Assembly (NCBI GenBank): GCA_009922885.1
Contig: RFUP01000090.1
Coordinates: forward strand, 1-8,112
Direction: 5' to 3'
From: Paracoccaceae bacterium
GTDB lineage: Bacteria > Pseudomonadota > Alphaproteobacteria > Rhodobacterales > Rhodobacteraceae
DNA length: 8,112 nt
The position numbers were made by a program, and so were the translations under genes. The notes below the pieces were generated by a model. The model made no database searches. It saw only the letters and a program-made list of their open reading frames with translations, and was not told the origin of the DNA. Shown here in pieces: positions 1-5,912 of this stretch; the stretch's first letter is position 1; every line of letters begins with the position of its first letter.

Positions 1-732
1 GTTCGGGGTGGTTCCGGTGTCGATGTCATGGCCGTAGAGGCAGAGGCCCGCTTCGAGCCGCAGACTGTCGCGCGCACCGAGGCCGATGGGTTTGACGGCG
101 TCGATGGAGAGAAGCTGGCGGGCGAAGGCCTCGGCTTTGGCGGCGGGGACGGAGATTTCATAGCCGTCTTCGCCAGTGTAGCCCGAGCGCGAAACCCAGA
201 TATCACCAAGAACGGCCACATCCATGAAGCGCATCGCGGCAACCTCGGGCAGGAGCGTGGCGAGGGCGGCTTCGGAGCCCGGACCTTGGAGCGCCAGAAG
301 CGCGCGGTCCGAGATGACCTCGACGCTCACGCCGAGGGCGGGGAGATGGGCTTGCATATGCGCGATGTCTTGCGCGGCGCAGGCGGCGTTGACGACGAGG
401 AACAAGTGGTCGCCGCGGTTGGCGACCATGAGGTCATCGAGAATGCCGCCTTCCGGGTTGGTAAAGAGTGCATAGCGTTGGCGGCCTTCGCTGAGGCCCA
501 CGATATCGGCGGGGACGAGGGTTTCGAGCGCTTGTGCGGCATTCGGGCCGCGCAGGATCACTTGGCCCATGTGGCTGACATCGAAGAGGCCAGCGGCGGT
601 GCGGGTGTGCTGGTGTTCGCCCATTACGCCCATCGGATATTGCACGGGCATATTCCAGCCTGCGAAGGGCACCATGCGCGCGCCAAGTTCCACATGCAGG
701 GCGGCGAGCGGCAGTTCGTTCAGTTCGGGCAT
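1..732 (-). CDS. gcvT: Glycine cleavage system T-protein (aminomethyltransferase), N-terminal part
   Basis: This is the T-protein of the glycine cleavage system. It moves the methylene group from the aminomethyl-lipoyl arm of H-protein to tetrahydrofolate and releases ammonia, in the cytoplasm. The visible 244 codons have no stop and continue past the left edge; full T-proteins are about 370 residues, so roughly two thirds are seen. Family hallmarks are GARMVPFAGW near residue 17, GLFDVSHMGQ at 48-57, GGILDDL at 95-101 (holding the Asp that matches the catalytic one of known T-proteins), and GLGARDSLRLEAGLCLYGHD near the visible end. The ATG at 732 is preceded by GGAGG at good spacing and by a glycine riboswitch, which fixes both start and identity. 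gcvH and gcvP probably follow off the edge (inference). Confidence 0.96.
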   Translation of the reverse strand, partial: MPELNELPLAALHVELGARMVPFAGWNMPVQYPMGVMGEHQHTRTAAGLFDVSHMGQVILRGPNAAQALETLVPADIVGLSEGRQRYALFTNPEGGILDDLMVANRGDHLFLVVNAACAAQDIAHMQAHLPALGVSVEVISDRALLALQGPGSEAALATLLPEVAAMRFMDVAVLGDIWVSRSGYTGEDGYEISVPAAKAEAFARQLLSIDAVKPIGLGARDSLRLEAGLCLYGHDIDTGTTPN

Positions 733-737
733 CTTTC

Positions 738-768
738 CCGGCCTCCGTTTTCTGGCCGGTCTCCCGGC
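738..768 (-). promoter_or_regulatory. Mutually exclusive hairpins around the gcvT ribosome binding site
   Basis: In the gcvT leader, read on the minus strand, GCCGG (768-764) can pair with CCGGC (759-755) across a GAGA loop. The same CCGGCC (759-754) can instead pair with GGCCGG (743-738), which takes up part of the Shine-Dalgarno GGAGG (746-742). The two stems share bases, so only one can form. This is what a translation-controlling riboswitch expression platform looks like. The pairings are read directly; the switching role is inferred. Confidence 0.5.
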
Positions 769-773
769 ATTCC

Positions 774-797
774 CGAGCCTCCCTTGCGGGATCCTCG
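774..797 (-). promoter_or_regulatory. Stem-loop between glycine riboswitch and gcvT RBS hairpins
   Basis: CGAG (797-794) pairs with CTCG (777-774), and TCCC (791-788) with GGGA (783-780). They are separated by a 2x2 internal loop and closed by a GCAA tetraloop. No U-run follows, so it is not a standard intrinsic terminator. It sits just after aptamer 2 and probably belongs to the expression platform or spaces it. Confidence 0.4.
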
Positions 798-803
798 ACA
801 ATG

Positions 804-960
804 CCCCCTCTGTCCGTTGCGCCTGAGATCGCTATCCCTTCGGCGGGCCATTCAAGGCCTCTCTCCAGAGTGTTGGTATCAGAAAGGTCCTTTGGGCCTG
901 AGAGTTTCCGGGGCGGTTGCTCCTTCGGCACCGGACTTGCTCCGGTTCTCCCGATCTGAT
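804..960 (-). ncRNA. Tandem glycine riboswitch (two aptamers)
   Basis: The leader of gcvT on the minus strand shows both glycine aptamers. In the first (about 960-878), ATCAG at its 5' end pairs with CTGAT, enclosing GGGAGAACC, GCCGAAGGAGCAA and CTCTCAGGCCCAAAGGACC. A short linker (ACCAACA) leads to the second (about 870-804), where CTCTG pairs with CAGAG, enclosing GGAGAGAGGCC, GCCGAAGGGATAGC and TCTCAGGCGCAACGGACAG. The pattern GCCGAAGGRNNAGC, then TCTCAGGC, then an A-rich GGAC is the conserved core of the glycine riboswitch class. Glycine binding normally turns on the glycine cleavage operon, which fits the gcvT gene directly downstream. The two-aptamer form is intact. Confidence 0.95.
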
Positions 961-967
961 GCTTTAC

Positions 968-996
968 CTCTAGCCCAAGTCGAAAGCGTTCGACAA
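968..996 (-). promoter_or_regulatory. Candidate promoter for the gcvT leader
   Basis: On the minus strand TTGTCG (996-991) and CTAGAG (973-968) are 17 bp apart. They would start transcription just before the first riboswitch aptamer. The match is modest (TTGAC-like -35, weak -10). The spacer contains a perfect inverted repeat TCGAA-N4-TTCGA (980-993) that could be an operator. The placement supports the call more than the sequence does. Confidence 0.35.
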
Positions 997-1038
997 GAGG
1001 TCGTTTTTGAGCCGATTGGTTAAGGGCGTGTCGGAAAC

Positions 1039-1497
1039 TCAGCTTTCGGCCGGGGTGCGGCAGGAGAAGCTGGTGAGCATCGTTTCGAGCGCGCCGTTGC
1101 CGCAGACGAGAGAATCAAGCGTGATTCCATCGAGATGGCTGTAGAAGGCCTCGACCGCGTCGCCCAGGGCGAGTCGCAGACGGCAGGCATCGACGAGGGG
1201 GCAGGAATTATCCACATCGGCGAAGCATTCGGCCACCGGAACGCCTGCTTCGACATCGCGGAAGACCTGACCCACGACGATTTCCGACATCGGGCGGGCG
1301 AGCATCAAGCCACCGTTGCGGCCGCGCTGGGTGTGGAGATAACCCAATTGGCCCAATTGGTTGATAACTTGCGCGAGGTGGTTTTCGGAGGTGTTGCAGC
1401 GGCCGGAGATTTCCGCTTTCGTCACCAAGCGGTCTGCGTTCACACCGCAATACATCAGGACACGCATGGCGAGGTTGGTCCGTTTGGTGATACGCAC
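1039..1497 (-). CDS. Rrf2-family Fe-S transcriptional regulator, NsrR/RirA-like
   Basis: A 152-residue DNA-binding regulator of the Rrf2 family, whose members sense nitric oxide (NsrR), iron (RirA) or Fe-S supply (IscR) through an iron-sulfur cluster. The winged helix-turn-helix covers about residues 1-70: TKRTNLAMRVLMYC at the start, then SENHLAQVINQL (recognition helix region) and the wing RGRNGG at 58-63. Cluster ligands are Cys91, Cys99 and Cys105 in AECF...NSCPLVDACRL. The C-x7-C-x5-C spacing is that of RirA, while ENHL..VINQL and ACRL..AL are more like NsrR, so the signal sensed is undecided. The GTG start at 1497 places RITKRTNL where the family begins; an open frame runs further upstream but covers the opposite gene. 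AGGAAAGG lies upstream. Transcribed towards gcvT and divergent from the gene at 1564. Confidence 0.9.
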   Translation of the reverse strand: MRITKRTNLAMRVLMYCGVNADRLVTKAEISGRCNTSENHLAQVINQLGQLGYLHTQRGRNGGLMLARPMSEIVVGQVFRDVEAGVPVAECFADVDNSCPLVDACRLRLALGDAVEAFYSHLDGITLDSLVCGNGALETMLTSFSCRTPAES

Positions 1498-1513
1498 TGG
1501 TCCGGCCTTTCCT

Positions 1514-1535
1514 AAGATGCAATCGGGATGCACAT
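1514..1535. promoter_or_regulatory. Candidate Rrf2 operator: two GATGCA half-sites 11 bp apart
   Basis: AAGATGCAATC and GGGATGCACAT lie head to tail, with GATGCA at 1516-1521 and again at 1527-1532. The spacing is one helical turn. They fall 17-38 bp before the regulator's GTG start and between the two divergent genes. The known 11-bp NsrR half-site resembles AAGATGCATTT, so this could be an autoregulatory site. Classical NsrR sites are inverted, not direct, repeats. An overlapping GCAAT-N10-ATTGC inverted repeat (1519-1538) is an alternative reading. Confidence 0.4.
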
Positions 1536-1563
1536 TGCGCGAAACAACAGGGATTGCGTTGAT

Positions 1564-2139
1564 ATGGATCAATCGGGGCGAGGCCCGCATTTTTTCGGCT
1601 ATGGCAGTTTGGTGAACCGCAGCACGCATGACTATGCGCCCGTGCGGGCGGCGCGAGTGACCGGATGGCGGCGGGAATGGCGGCGGAGCCCGATGCGGGA
1701 GATCGCGTTTCTCACCGTGGTGCGCGCGCCGGGTGTGGTGCTTGAGGGCCTGATGGCGGAGGTGCCGGGGGCCGATTGGGCCGCGTTGGACGCGCGCGAG
1801 TTTGCCTATGAGCGGGTGGCGCTGGGGGCGGAGGCGGAGCACGATCTGCATCCGGAAACCGATGTGGCGATCTATGCGATCCCCGAGGGGCAGCACCATG
1901 CGCCGACGCCCGAAAGCCCGGTTCTGTTGAGTTACCTCGATGTGGTGGTGCAGGGCTATTTGCGCGAGTTCGGAGAAGCGGGTGTGGCCGGATTTTTCGA
2001 GACCACGCAGGGCTGGGACGCGCCCATTCTGGATGACCGCGCGGCCCCGCTTTATCCGCGCCACCGGGTGTTGACGGCGGCGGAGCGGGATCTGGTGGAT
2101 CTTTGGCTTTTGCGCGTGGATGCCCGAAAAATGCCCTGA
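1564..2139 (+). CDS. Gamma-glutamylcyclotransferase-like protein
   Basis: A 191-residue protein of the gamma-glutamylcyclotransferase (GGCT/AIG2-like) fold. It has the signature FFGYGSLVN at 10-18, near the N-terminus, which binds the gamma-glutamyl group in this family. A later LDAREFAYERV (75-85) contains Glu79, which fits the conserved catalytic glutamate region. Relatives turn gamma-glutamyl amino acids or amines into 5-oxoproline plus the free amine, but many family members have no proven substrate. It is soluble, with no signal peptide or membrane segment. I chose the ATG at 1564 because it puts the motif at the usual distance from the start; the ATG at 1528 lies inside the presumed operator. 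It is divergent from the Rrf2 regulator, so the two may share regulation. This is not a clear ChaC-type protein. Confidence 0.8.
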   Translation: MDQSGRGPHFFGYGSLVNRSTHDYAPVRAARVTGWRREWRRSPMREIAFLTVVRAPGVVLEGLMAEVPGADWAALDAREFAYERVALGAEAEHDLHPETDVAIYAIPEGQHHAPTPESPVLLSYLDVVVQGYLREFGEAGVAGFFETTQGWDAPILDDRAAPLYPRHRVLTAAERDLVDLWLLRVDARKMP

Positions 2140-2202
2140 TAGGGGTGTAATGATGCGGGAAAGAGCCGTTCTTTGAGGGAGCGGGTTGGTTCACGATGCG
2201 TG

Positions 2203-2217
2203 TTAACGCACGCTTAA
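2203..2217. promoter_or_regulatory. Perfect CtrA-type binding site upstream of manC
   Basis: TTAA-CGCACGC-TTAA is an exact match to the TTAA-N7-TTAA motif of the alphaproteobacterial cell-cycle and motility regulator CtrA. It is centred about 63 bp before the manC start in the only sizeable gap here (2140-2272). A GATAAT at 2245-2250 could be the -10, but I see no good -35. Overlapping it is GCGTG-N6-CACGC (2199-2213), which might be an unrelated operator. Confidence 0.5.
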
Positions 2218-2272
2218 GGATTATGCGAATAGGCTGGTTCGTGCGATAATGAGGGCAGGAAGGCGGAGCGTT

Positions 2273-3685
2273 ATGGCACGGAAGATCCATCCGGTGATCC
2301 TTTGTGGGGGCAGTGGCACGCGGCTTTGGCCGTTGTCGCGGAAGAGTTTCCCGAAGCAATTCGCACTGACGCGGGGCGGTGTGAGCCTGTTTCAATCCAC
2401 AGTGCAGCGGTTGACGGGGGCGGGCATGGCGCGACCCTTGGCGGTGACGGCCTCGGAGTTCCGGTTCATGGTGGCCGAGCAGATGCGCGGCACGGGCGAT
2501 ATCCTGATCGAGCCGGAGGGGCGCAACACGGCGCCCGCGATTGCGGCGGCGGCTTTGTATCTGGAGGAGCGGGCATCGGGCGCGTTGATGCTGATCGCGC
2601 CGTCGGATCACGAGATCGCCGATGGTGAAGGGTTCATGGAGGCGGTGCGCGCGGCGATTCCTGCCGCCGATGCGGGCCAGATCGTGACCTTCGGGATCAA
2701 GCCTGATCGCGCGGAAACGGGGTATGGCTGGTTGGAGGTGGACCCTCTGGCGGCAGATGCGGGGCCGCGCACGTTGCGGTGTTTTATCGAAAAGCCCACG
2801 GCGGAAGCGGCAGAGGCGATGCTGGCCTCTGGCGGCTATCTCTGGAACGCGGGGATCTTTTTGGCGACGACCGATGCGGTGATCGAAGCCTTCGAGCGCT
2901 ATGCGCCGGATATTCTGGCGCAGGCGCGGGTAGCGCTGCAGGACGCGCGGCATGATCTGGAGTTCTTGCGATTGGCCAAGGGGCCTTGGGCGCGGATGCC
3001 GGATATCTCGGTAGATTACGCGGTTATGGAGAAGGCCGAGAATTTGGTGGTGATGCCTTATCGGGGCGCGTGGTCGGACCTTGGGAATTGGGATGCGGTG
3101 TGGCGTTCGGGCGGTGCAGGCACAGTAACCGAAGGGCCGGTGACGGCTTTGGATTGCGCGGGTTCGCTTCTGAGGGCGGAGGTGCCGGGGCAAGAGCTTG
3201 TGGGCATCGGGCTGGAAGATATGGTGGTTGTGGCGATGCCGGACGCGGTTCTGGTTGCGCCGCGCGCGCGGGCGCAAGAGGTGAAGGCGGCCGTTGAGGC
3301 GCTCAAGGCGAAGGGTGCCGCGCAGGCCGAGGAAGCGGCGCGGGATTATCGGCCTTGGGGCTGGGGTGAGCGGCTGGCGACGGGCGGGCGCTTTCAGGTG
3401 AAGCGGATCGTGGTGAAACCGGGGGGAGCGCTTTCCTTGCAGAGCCACCATCACCGCGCCGAGCACTGGATCGTTGTGGAAGGCACGGCGCGGGTGCAGA
3501 TCGGGGATCAGGTGAAGCTCGTGAGCGAGAACGAGTCTGTCTATATTCCCTTGGGCGCGATGCACCGCTTGGAGAACCCCGGCAAGATGCCGTTGACACT
3601 GATCGAAGTGCAGACGGGCAGCTATTTGGGCGAGGACGATATCACGCGTTACGAGGATATCTATGCGCGGGAGCCGGGCGAGTAG
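2273..3685 (+). CDS. manC: Mannose-1-phosphate guanylyltransferase / mannose-6-phosphate isomerase (bifunctional)
   Basis: A 470-residue bifunctional type II enzyme that isomerises fructose-6-P to mannose-6-P and couples GTP with mannose-1-P to give GDP-mannose, the sugar donor for exopolysaccharide, LPS and related glycans. The N-terminal nucleotidyltransferase has CGGSGTRLWPLSRKSFPKQ at 11-29, EGRNTAPA at 82-89, FIEKP at 171-175, YLWNAGIF at 189-196 and DISVDYAVMEK at 244-254. The C-terminal cupin isomerase has YRPWG at 359-363, QSHHHRAEHW at 390-399 (metal-binding His and Glu) and EVQTGSYLGEDDITRYED at 445-462. Length is normal and all key residues are present. An in-frame ATG at 2249 exists, but 2273 has AGGAAGG before it and gives the usual MARKIHPVILCGG-type start. 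No phosphomannomutase or glycosyltransferase lies next to it. Confidence 0.95.
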   Translation: MARKIHPVILCGGSGTRLWPLSRKSFPKQFALTRGGVSLFQSTVQRLTGAGMARPLAVTASEFRFMVAEQMRGTGDILIEPEGRNTAPAIAAAALYLEERASGALMLIAPSDHEIADGEGFMEAVRAAIPAADAGQIVTFGIKPDRAETGYGWLEVDPLAADAGPRTLRCFIEKPTAEAAEAMLASGGYLWNAGIFLATTDAVIEAFERYAPDILAQARVALQDARHDLEFLRLAKGPWARMPDISVDYAVMEKAENLVVMPYRGAWSDLGNWDAVWRSGGAGTVTEGPVTALDCAGSLLRAEVPGQELVGIGLEDMVVVAMPDAVLVAPRARAQEVKAAVEALKAKGAAQAEEAARDYRPWGWGERLATGGRFQVKRIVVKPGGALSLQSHHHRAEHWIVVEGTARVQIGDQVKLVSENESVYIPLGAMHRLENPGKMPLTLIEVQTGSYLGEDDITRYEDIYAREPGE

Positions 3686-3694
3686 GGCGCGAAT

Positions 3695-3791
3695 AGCATT
3701 TCCAGCCATATAGAGCCTTCCTTCACTGCCTTTCGCCTGCGGCTCAAACGCAAAGGAAGGCAAGATTGAATTAAAGGTGGCTGGAAACGCT
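3695..3791. repeat. Nested inverted-repeat intergenic element (~97 bp)
   Basis: The outer arms AGCATTTCCAGCCA (3695-3708) and TGGCTGGAAACGCT (3778-3791) are inverted copies with one mismatch in 14. Inside them GCCTTCCTT (3715-3723) and AAGGAAGGC (3753-3761) form a second perfect inverted pair. The centre holds further alternative pairings (TGCC..TTTCGC with GCAAAGG..GGCA). It starts 10 bp after the manC stop and encodes nothing. It could be a small palindromic repeat or MITE-like element, or it may act as a bidirectional transcription end. No target duplication is visible. Confidence 0.55.
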
Positions 3792-3793
3792 TT

Positions 3794-3822
3794 AGAGAAA
3801 CGGCCAACCCGAGGGCTGGCCG
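3794..3822 (-). terminator. Intrinsic terminator of the tctCBA operon
   Basis: On the minus strand CGGCCA (3822-3817) pairs with TGGCCG (3806-3801), with an inner GCCC/GGGT stem, and is followed by the short T-rich TTTCTCT. It lies 18 bp beyond the tctA stop. The hairpin is strong and the U-run is weak. On the plus strand the same hairpin could also stop manC transcripts. Confidence 0.75.
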
Positions 3823-3839
3823 CTTGAGTTTCTAGAGGA

Positions 3840-5378
3840 TCAATCCTTGGTGGAGCCTTCTGCGTGCGGTTTTTTCCGCATCGAGGATTTGAGCCTGCGC
3901 CCGACGATCAGCGGCAGGACGAAGCCGAAGATGGCGACTGCCCAGAGGCCGATGGCAAGGGGGCTGTCGATCAGGGTGAACCAGTCGCCGTTGTCGATGG
4001 CGATGGCGCGGCGGAGGTTGTTCTCCATCGTGTTGCCGAGAAGCGTGCCGAGGATGATCGGGACGAGCGGCACATCGAATTTCCGCAAGACCCAGCCCAG
4101 CACACCGAAGCCGATCATCACCAGCAGGTCGAAGCTGGAGCCGGAGATGCCGTAGATGCCCACGAAGGAGACCATCGCCACCACAGGCATCAGGATGCGC
4201 GGGGGCACCATGAGGACGCGGGTGAAAAGGCCGACCATGGGGATGTTCATCGCCAGAAGCATGAAGTTGGCGATGAAGAGCGCGGCAATGAGGCCCCAGA
4301 CGACGTCGGGATTCTGGCTGAAGAGAAGCGGGCCGGGGGTGATGTTGAGCGAGAGGAGCACGGCGAGAAGAACGGCCGTGGTGCCCGAGCCGGGAACGCC
4401 GAGGGCGAGCATCGGTACGAGGGCGCCACCAGCGGCGGCGTTGTTGCCTGCTTCCGGCGCGGCCACACCGCGCGGGTCGCCTTTGCCGAAGGTGCCCTTC
4501 TTGTCCACCAAGCGCTTTTCCATCGAATAGGAGATGAAGGAGCCGAGCGAGGCCCCTGCGCCGGGAAGCACGCCGGCGAGGAAGCCGAGGAACGAGCTGC
4601 GGAGCATGGTGGGGGTGGTTTCGCGGATCATCGAGACGGGGGGCGTGAGGCGACCGACTTTCAGCTTGGTGCTGTCACCATCCGCGCCGCCGTGGCGGTT
4701 TTCGAGGAAGATGAAGACTTCGGACAGCGCGAAGAGGCCGACGATGGCGACGAGGAAATCGAGGCCGTCATAGAGGTGGACTTCGCCGAAGGTGAAGCGC
4801 GGCACGCCGGTTTGGGTATCCACGCCGATCATCGCGAGCGCGAGGCCGAGGGCGGCGGCGAAGGCGGATTTCGCTTGGTTCGTGGAGGAAACGCCGCCGA
4901 GTGTCATGAAGGCCAATGCGAAGAGCGCGAAGTACTCGGCGGGGCCGAAGAGGAGCGCGATTTTCACGAGTTGCGGTGCAAGGAGCACGAGGCCCCATGT
5001 GGCCAGAAAGGAGCCCACGAAAGACGCGATGCCGGAGATGGCGAGGGCTTGGCCCGCGAGGCCTTTCTGGGCCATCGGGTAGCCATCAAGGCAGGTCATC
5101 ATCGCAGGTTCGTCACCGGGGATGTTGAGCAGGATGGACGATATCCGCCCGCCATACATCGCGCCGTAATAGACCGAGGTGAGGAGGATGAGCGCGGGGG
5201 TGGGGCCGAGGCCCATGGTGAAGGCGAGGGGGATGAGGATCGCCACGCCGTTCGACGGGCCGAGGCCCGGAAGCGCGCCCATGATGGTGCCGAGGAAGCA
5301 GCCCAGAAGGGCGAGGGCGAGGTTTTGCCATGTCAGGGCGATGGCGAAACCGTCGGCCAGTGCGGAAAGGGTTTCCAT
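3840..5378 (-). CDS. tctA: Tripartite tricarboxylate transporter, large membrane subunit TctA
   Basis: A 512-residue polytopic inner-membrane protein, the translocating subunit of a TTT-family (TctCBA) secondary transporter driven by an ion gradient. The family's internal duplication is visible: GALPGLGPSNGVAILIPLAF at 34-53 is echoed by GVLPGAGASLGSFISYSMEK at 269-288, and LNIPGDEPA at 84-92 by GVPGSGTTAVLL at 327-338. LDGYPMAQKGLAG (97-109) is also typical. Many hydrophobic segments run through the protein, and the C-terminus is short and charged. Length is normal. The start is preceded by AAGGAG, which overlaps the tctB stop codon; the genes are 12 nt apart, so translation is probably coupled. 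Substrate (citrate, other carboxylates, aromatic acids) cannot be read from the sequence. It is the last gene of the operon, followed by a terminator. Confidence 0.95.
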   Translation of the reverse strand: METLSALADGFAIALTWQNLALALLGCFLGTIMGALPGLGPSNGVAILIPLAFTMGLGPTPALILLTSVYYGAMYGGRISSILLNIPGDEPAMMTCLDGYPMAQKGLAGQALAISGIASFVGSFLATWGLVLLAPQLVKIALLFGPAEYFALFALAFMTLGGVSSTNQAKSAFAAALGLALAMIGVDTQTGVPRFTFGEVHLYDGLDFLVAIVGLFALSEVFIFLENRHGGADGDSTKLKVGRLTPPVSMIRETTPTMLRSSFLGFLAGVLPGAGASLGSFISYSMEKRLVDKKGTFGKGDPRGVAAPEAGNNAAAGGALVPMLALGVPGSGTTAVLLAVLLSLNITPGPLLFSQNPDVVWGLIAALFIANFMLLAMNIPMVGLFTRVLMVPPRILMPVVAMVSFVGIYGISGSSFDLLVMIGFGVLGWVLRKFDVPLVPIILGTLLGNTMENNLRRAIAIDNGDWFTLIDSPLAIGLWAVAIFGFVLPLIVGRRLKSSMRKKPHAEGSTKD

Positions 5379-5390
5379 GCTGCGTGCTCC

Positions 5391-5822
5391 TTAGAAGCCG
5401 AAGGGGCCGCGTGCGAGCGAGAGGCCCAGCACAAGGTGGAAGATGGCGTAGATGCCGATGGAGGTGCCGAGGCCGACGAGAACGAGTTCGAGCACCGAAG
5501 AGCCCAAGCGCCATGCCAGATAGGCGGCGGCGAAGGCGGTGGCGATGATGAAGCCGATCTCGGGCAGGAGTTCCGCGTAGAGGATCATCACGACAACGGC
5601 GGCGAAGATCTCGGCCAGACGGTTCAGGGGCGGCCAGACGGGCGATGCATCGGGGCGGAGCGCGATGACGAGCGAGCTGATGCCGAGAACGGTGGCGATG
5701 ATGAGGGGGAAGGCCTTGGGGCCCACGACGTCGGATAGGAAGCTTTCCTCGATTTGCATCGCGGCAAAGGCATATCCGATGGCGAGAAGGGCGCCGACGA
5801 GGCCGAAGATGCGGTCGCTCAT
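5391..5822 (-). CDS. tctB: Tripartite tricarboxylate transporter, small membrane subunit TctB
   Basis: A 143-residue inner-membrane protein with about four hydrophobic segments (roughly residues 4-22, 36-55, 70-104 as a pair, and 110-134), the usual topology of TctB. DVVGPKAFPLIIA at 31-43 matches the family's conserved GP-x-x-FP motif after the first membrane segment. It partners TctA in the membrane; its exact mechanistic role is poorly known across the family. The start at 5822 is set by an excellent AAGGAGGT six to seven bases upstream. A longer open frame starting at 5903 would translate the intergenic stem-loops as a Pro/Gly-rich tail and has no ribosome binding site, so I reject it. 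It lies between tctC and tctA in one operon. Confidence 0.93.
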   Translation of the reverse strand: MSDRIFGLVGALLAIGYAFAAMQIEESFLSDVVGPKAFPLIIATVLGISSLVIALRPDASPVWPPLNRLAEIFAAVVVMILYAELLPEIGFIIATAFAAAYLAWRLGSSVLELVLVGLGTSIGIYAIFHLVLGLSLARGPFGF

Positions 5823-5825
5823 GGG

Positions 5826-5833
5826 ACCTCCTT
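5826..5833 (-). promoter_or_regulatory. Strong ribosome binding site of tctB
   Basis: AAGGAGGT on the minus strand ends three bases before the ATG at 5822. The core match to 16S rRNA is near perfect, and this decides the tctB start against the upstream in-frame start at 5903. It lies after the two intercistronic stem-loops, so tctB can be initiated independently of tctC. Confidence 0.85.
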
Positions 5834-5859
5834 CGGGGGTGTTGGACTGATTACGGACC

Positions 5860-5905
5860 CCGCCTGAGGGGGCGGAGGGGGTGCCGGGCGTGTGGCCCGA
5901 CACCC
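5860..5905 (-). other. Double stem-loop between tctC and tctB
   Basis: Seven bases after the tctC stop, GGGTGTCGGGC (5905-5895) pairs with GCCCGGCACCC (5889-5879): 11 bp with a single G-U pair and a 5-nt loop. A second hairpin, CCGCC (5875-5871) with GGCGG (5864-5860), follows. No T-run follows either. Such structures often protect the upstream mRNA from 3' decay or partly attenuate transcription, which would yield more binding protein than membrane subunits. The structure is seen; the effect is inferred. Confidence 0.7.
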
Positions 5906-5912
5906 GGAGGCA

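Noticed and set aside
434..931. Minus-strand open frame of 165 codons across the riboswitch and gcvT start
   Set aside because: It translates the riboswitch aptamers and then runs out of frame with gcvT; no family resemblance.
28..1023. Open frame (331 codons, plus strand) across gcvT and the riboswitch
   Set aside because: Antisense shadow of gcvT. It also runs through a structured RNA leader that is clearly recognisable on the other strand.
1343..1360. Perfect tandem 9-bp repeat CCCAATTGG
   Set aside because: It encodes QLGQLG inside the Rrf2 helix region, where homologues such as NsrR have the same length, so it is not an inserted duplication; more likely coincidental codon identity.
1498..2064. 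N-terminal extension of the Rrf2 regulator to a 341-residue protein
   Set aside because: The extra part is Arg/His/Pro-rich shadow of the GGCT-like gene. The Rrf2 family starts at the RITKRTNL segment, matching the GTG at 1497.
2158..2177. Possible terminator AAAGA-GCCGT-TCTTT after the GGCT-like gene
   Set aside because: The stem is short and AT-rich with no T-run after it; too weak to call.
1712..3763. Long open frame (683 codons, minus strand) antisense to manC
   Set aside because: Arg/Pro/His-rich shadow of manC; no ribosome binding site or motif, and manC has every expected catalytic motif.
3864..5738. Long open frame (624 codons, plus strand) antisense to tctA and tctB
   Set aside because: Its product is a low-complexity run of acidic residues, Gly, Ala, His and Arg, with no domain. 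It arises from GC-rich codon bias of the real genes on the other strand, which have clear family motifs and ribosome binding sites.
5823..5903. tctB start at 5903
   Set aside because: It would translate the strong stem-loops, lacks a ribosome binding site and adds a tail not seen in TctB proteins; the ATG at 5822 has AAGGAGGT.
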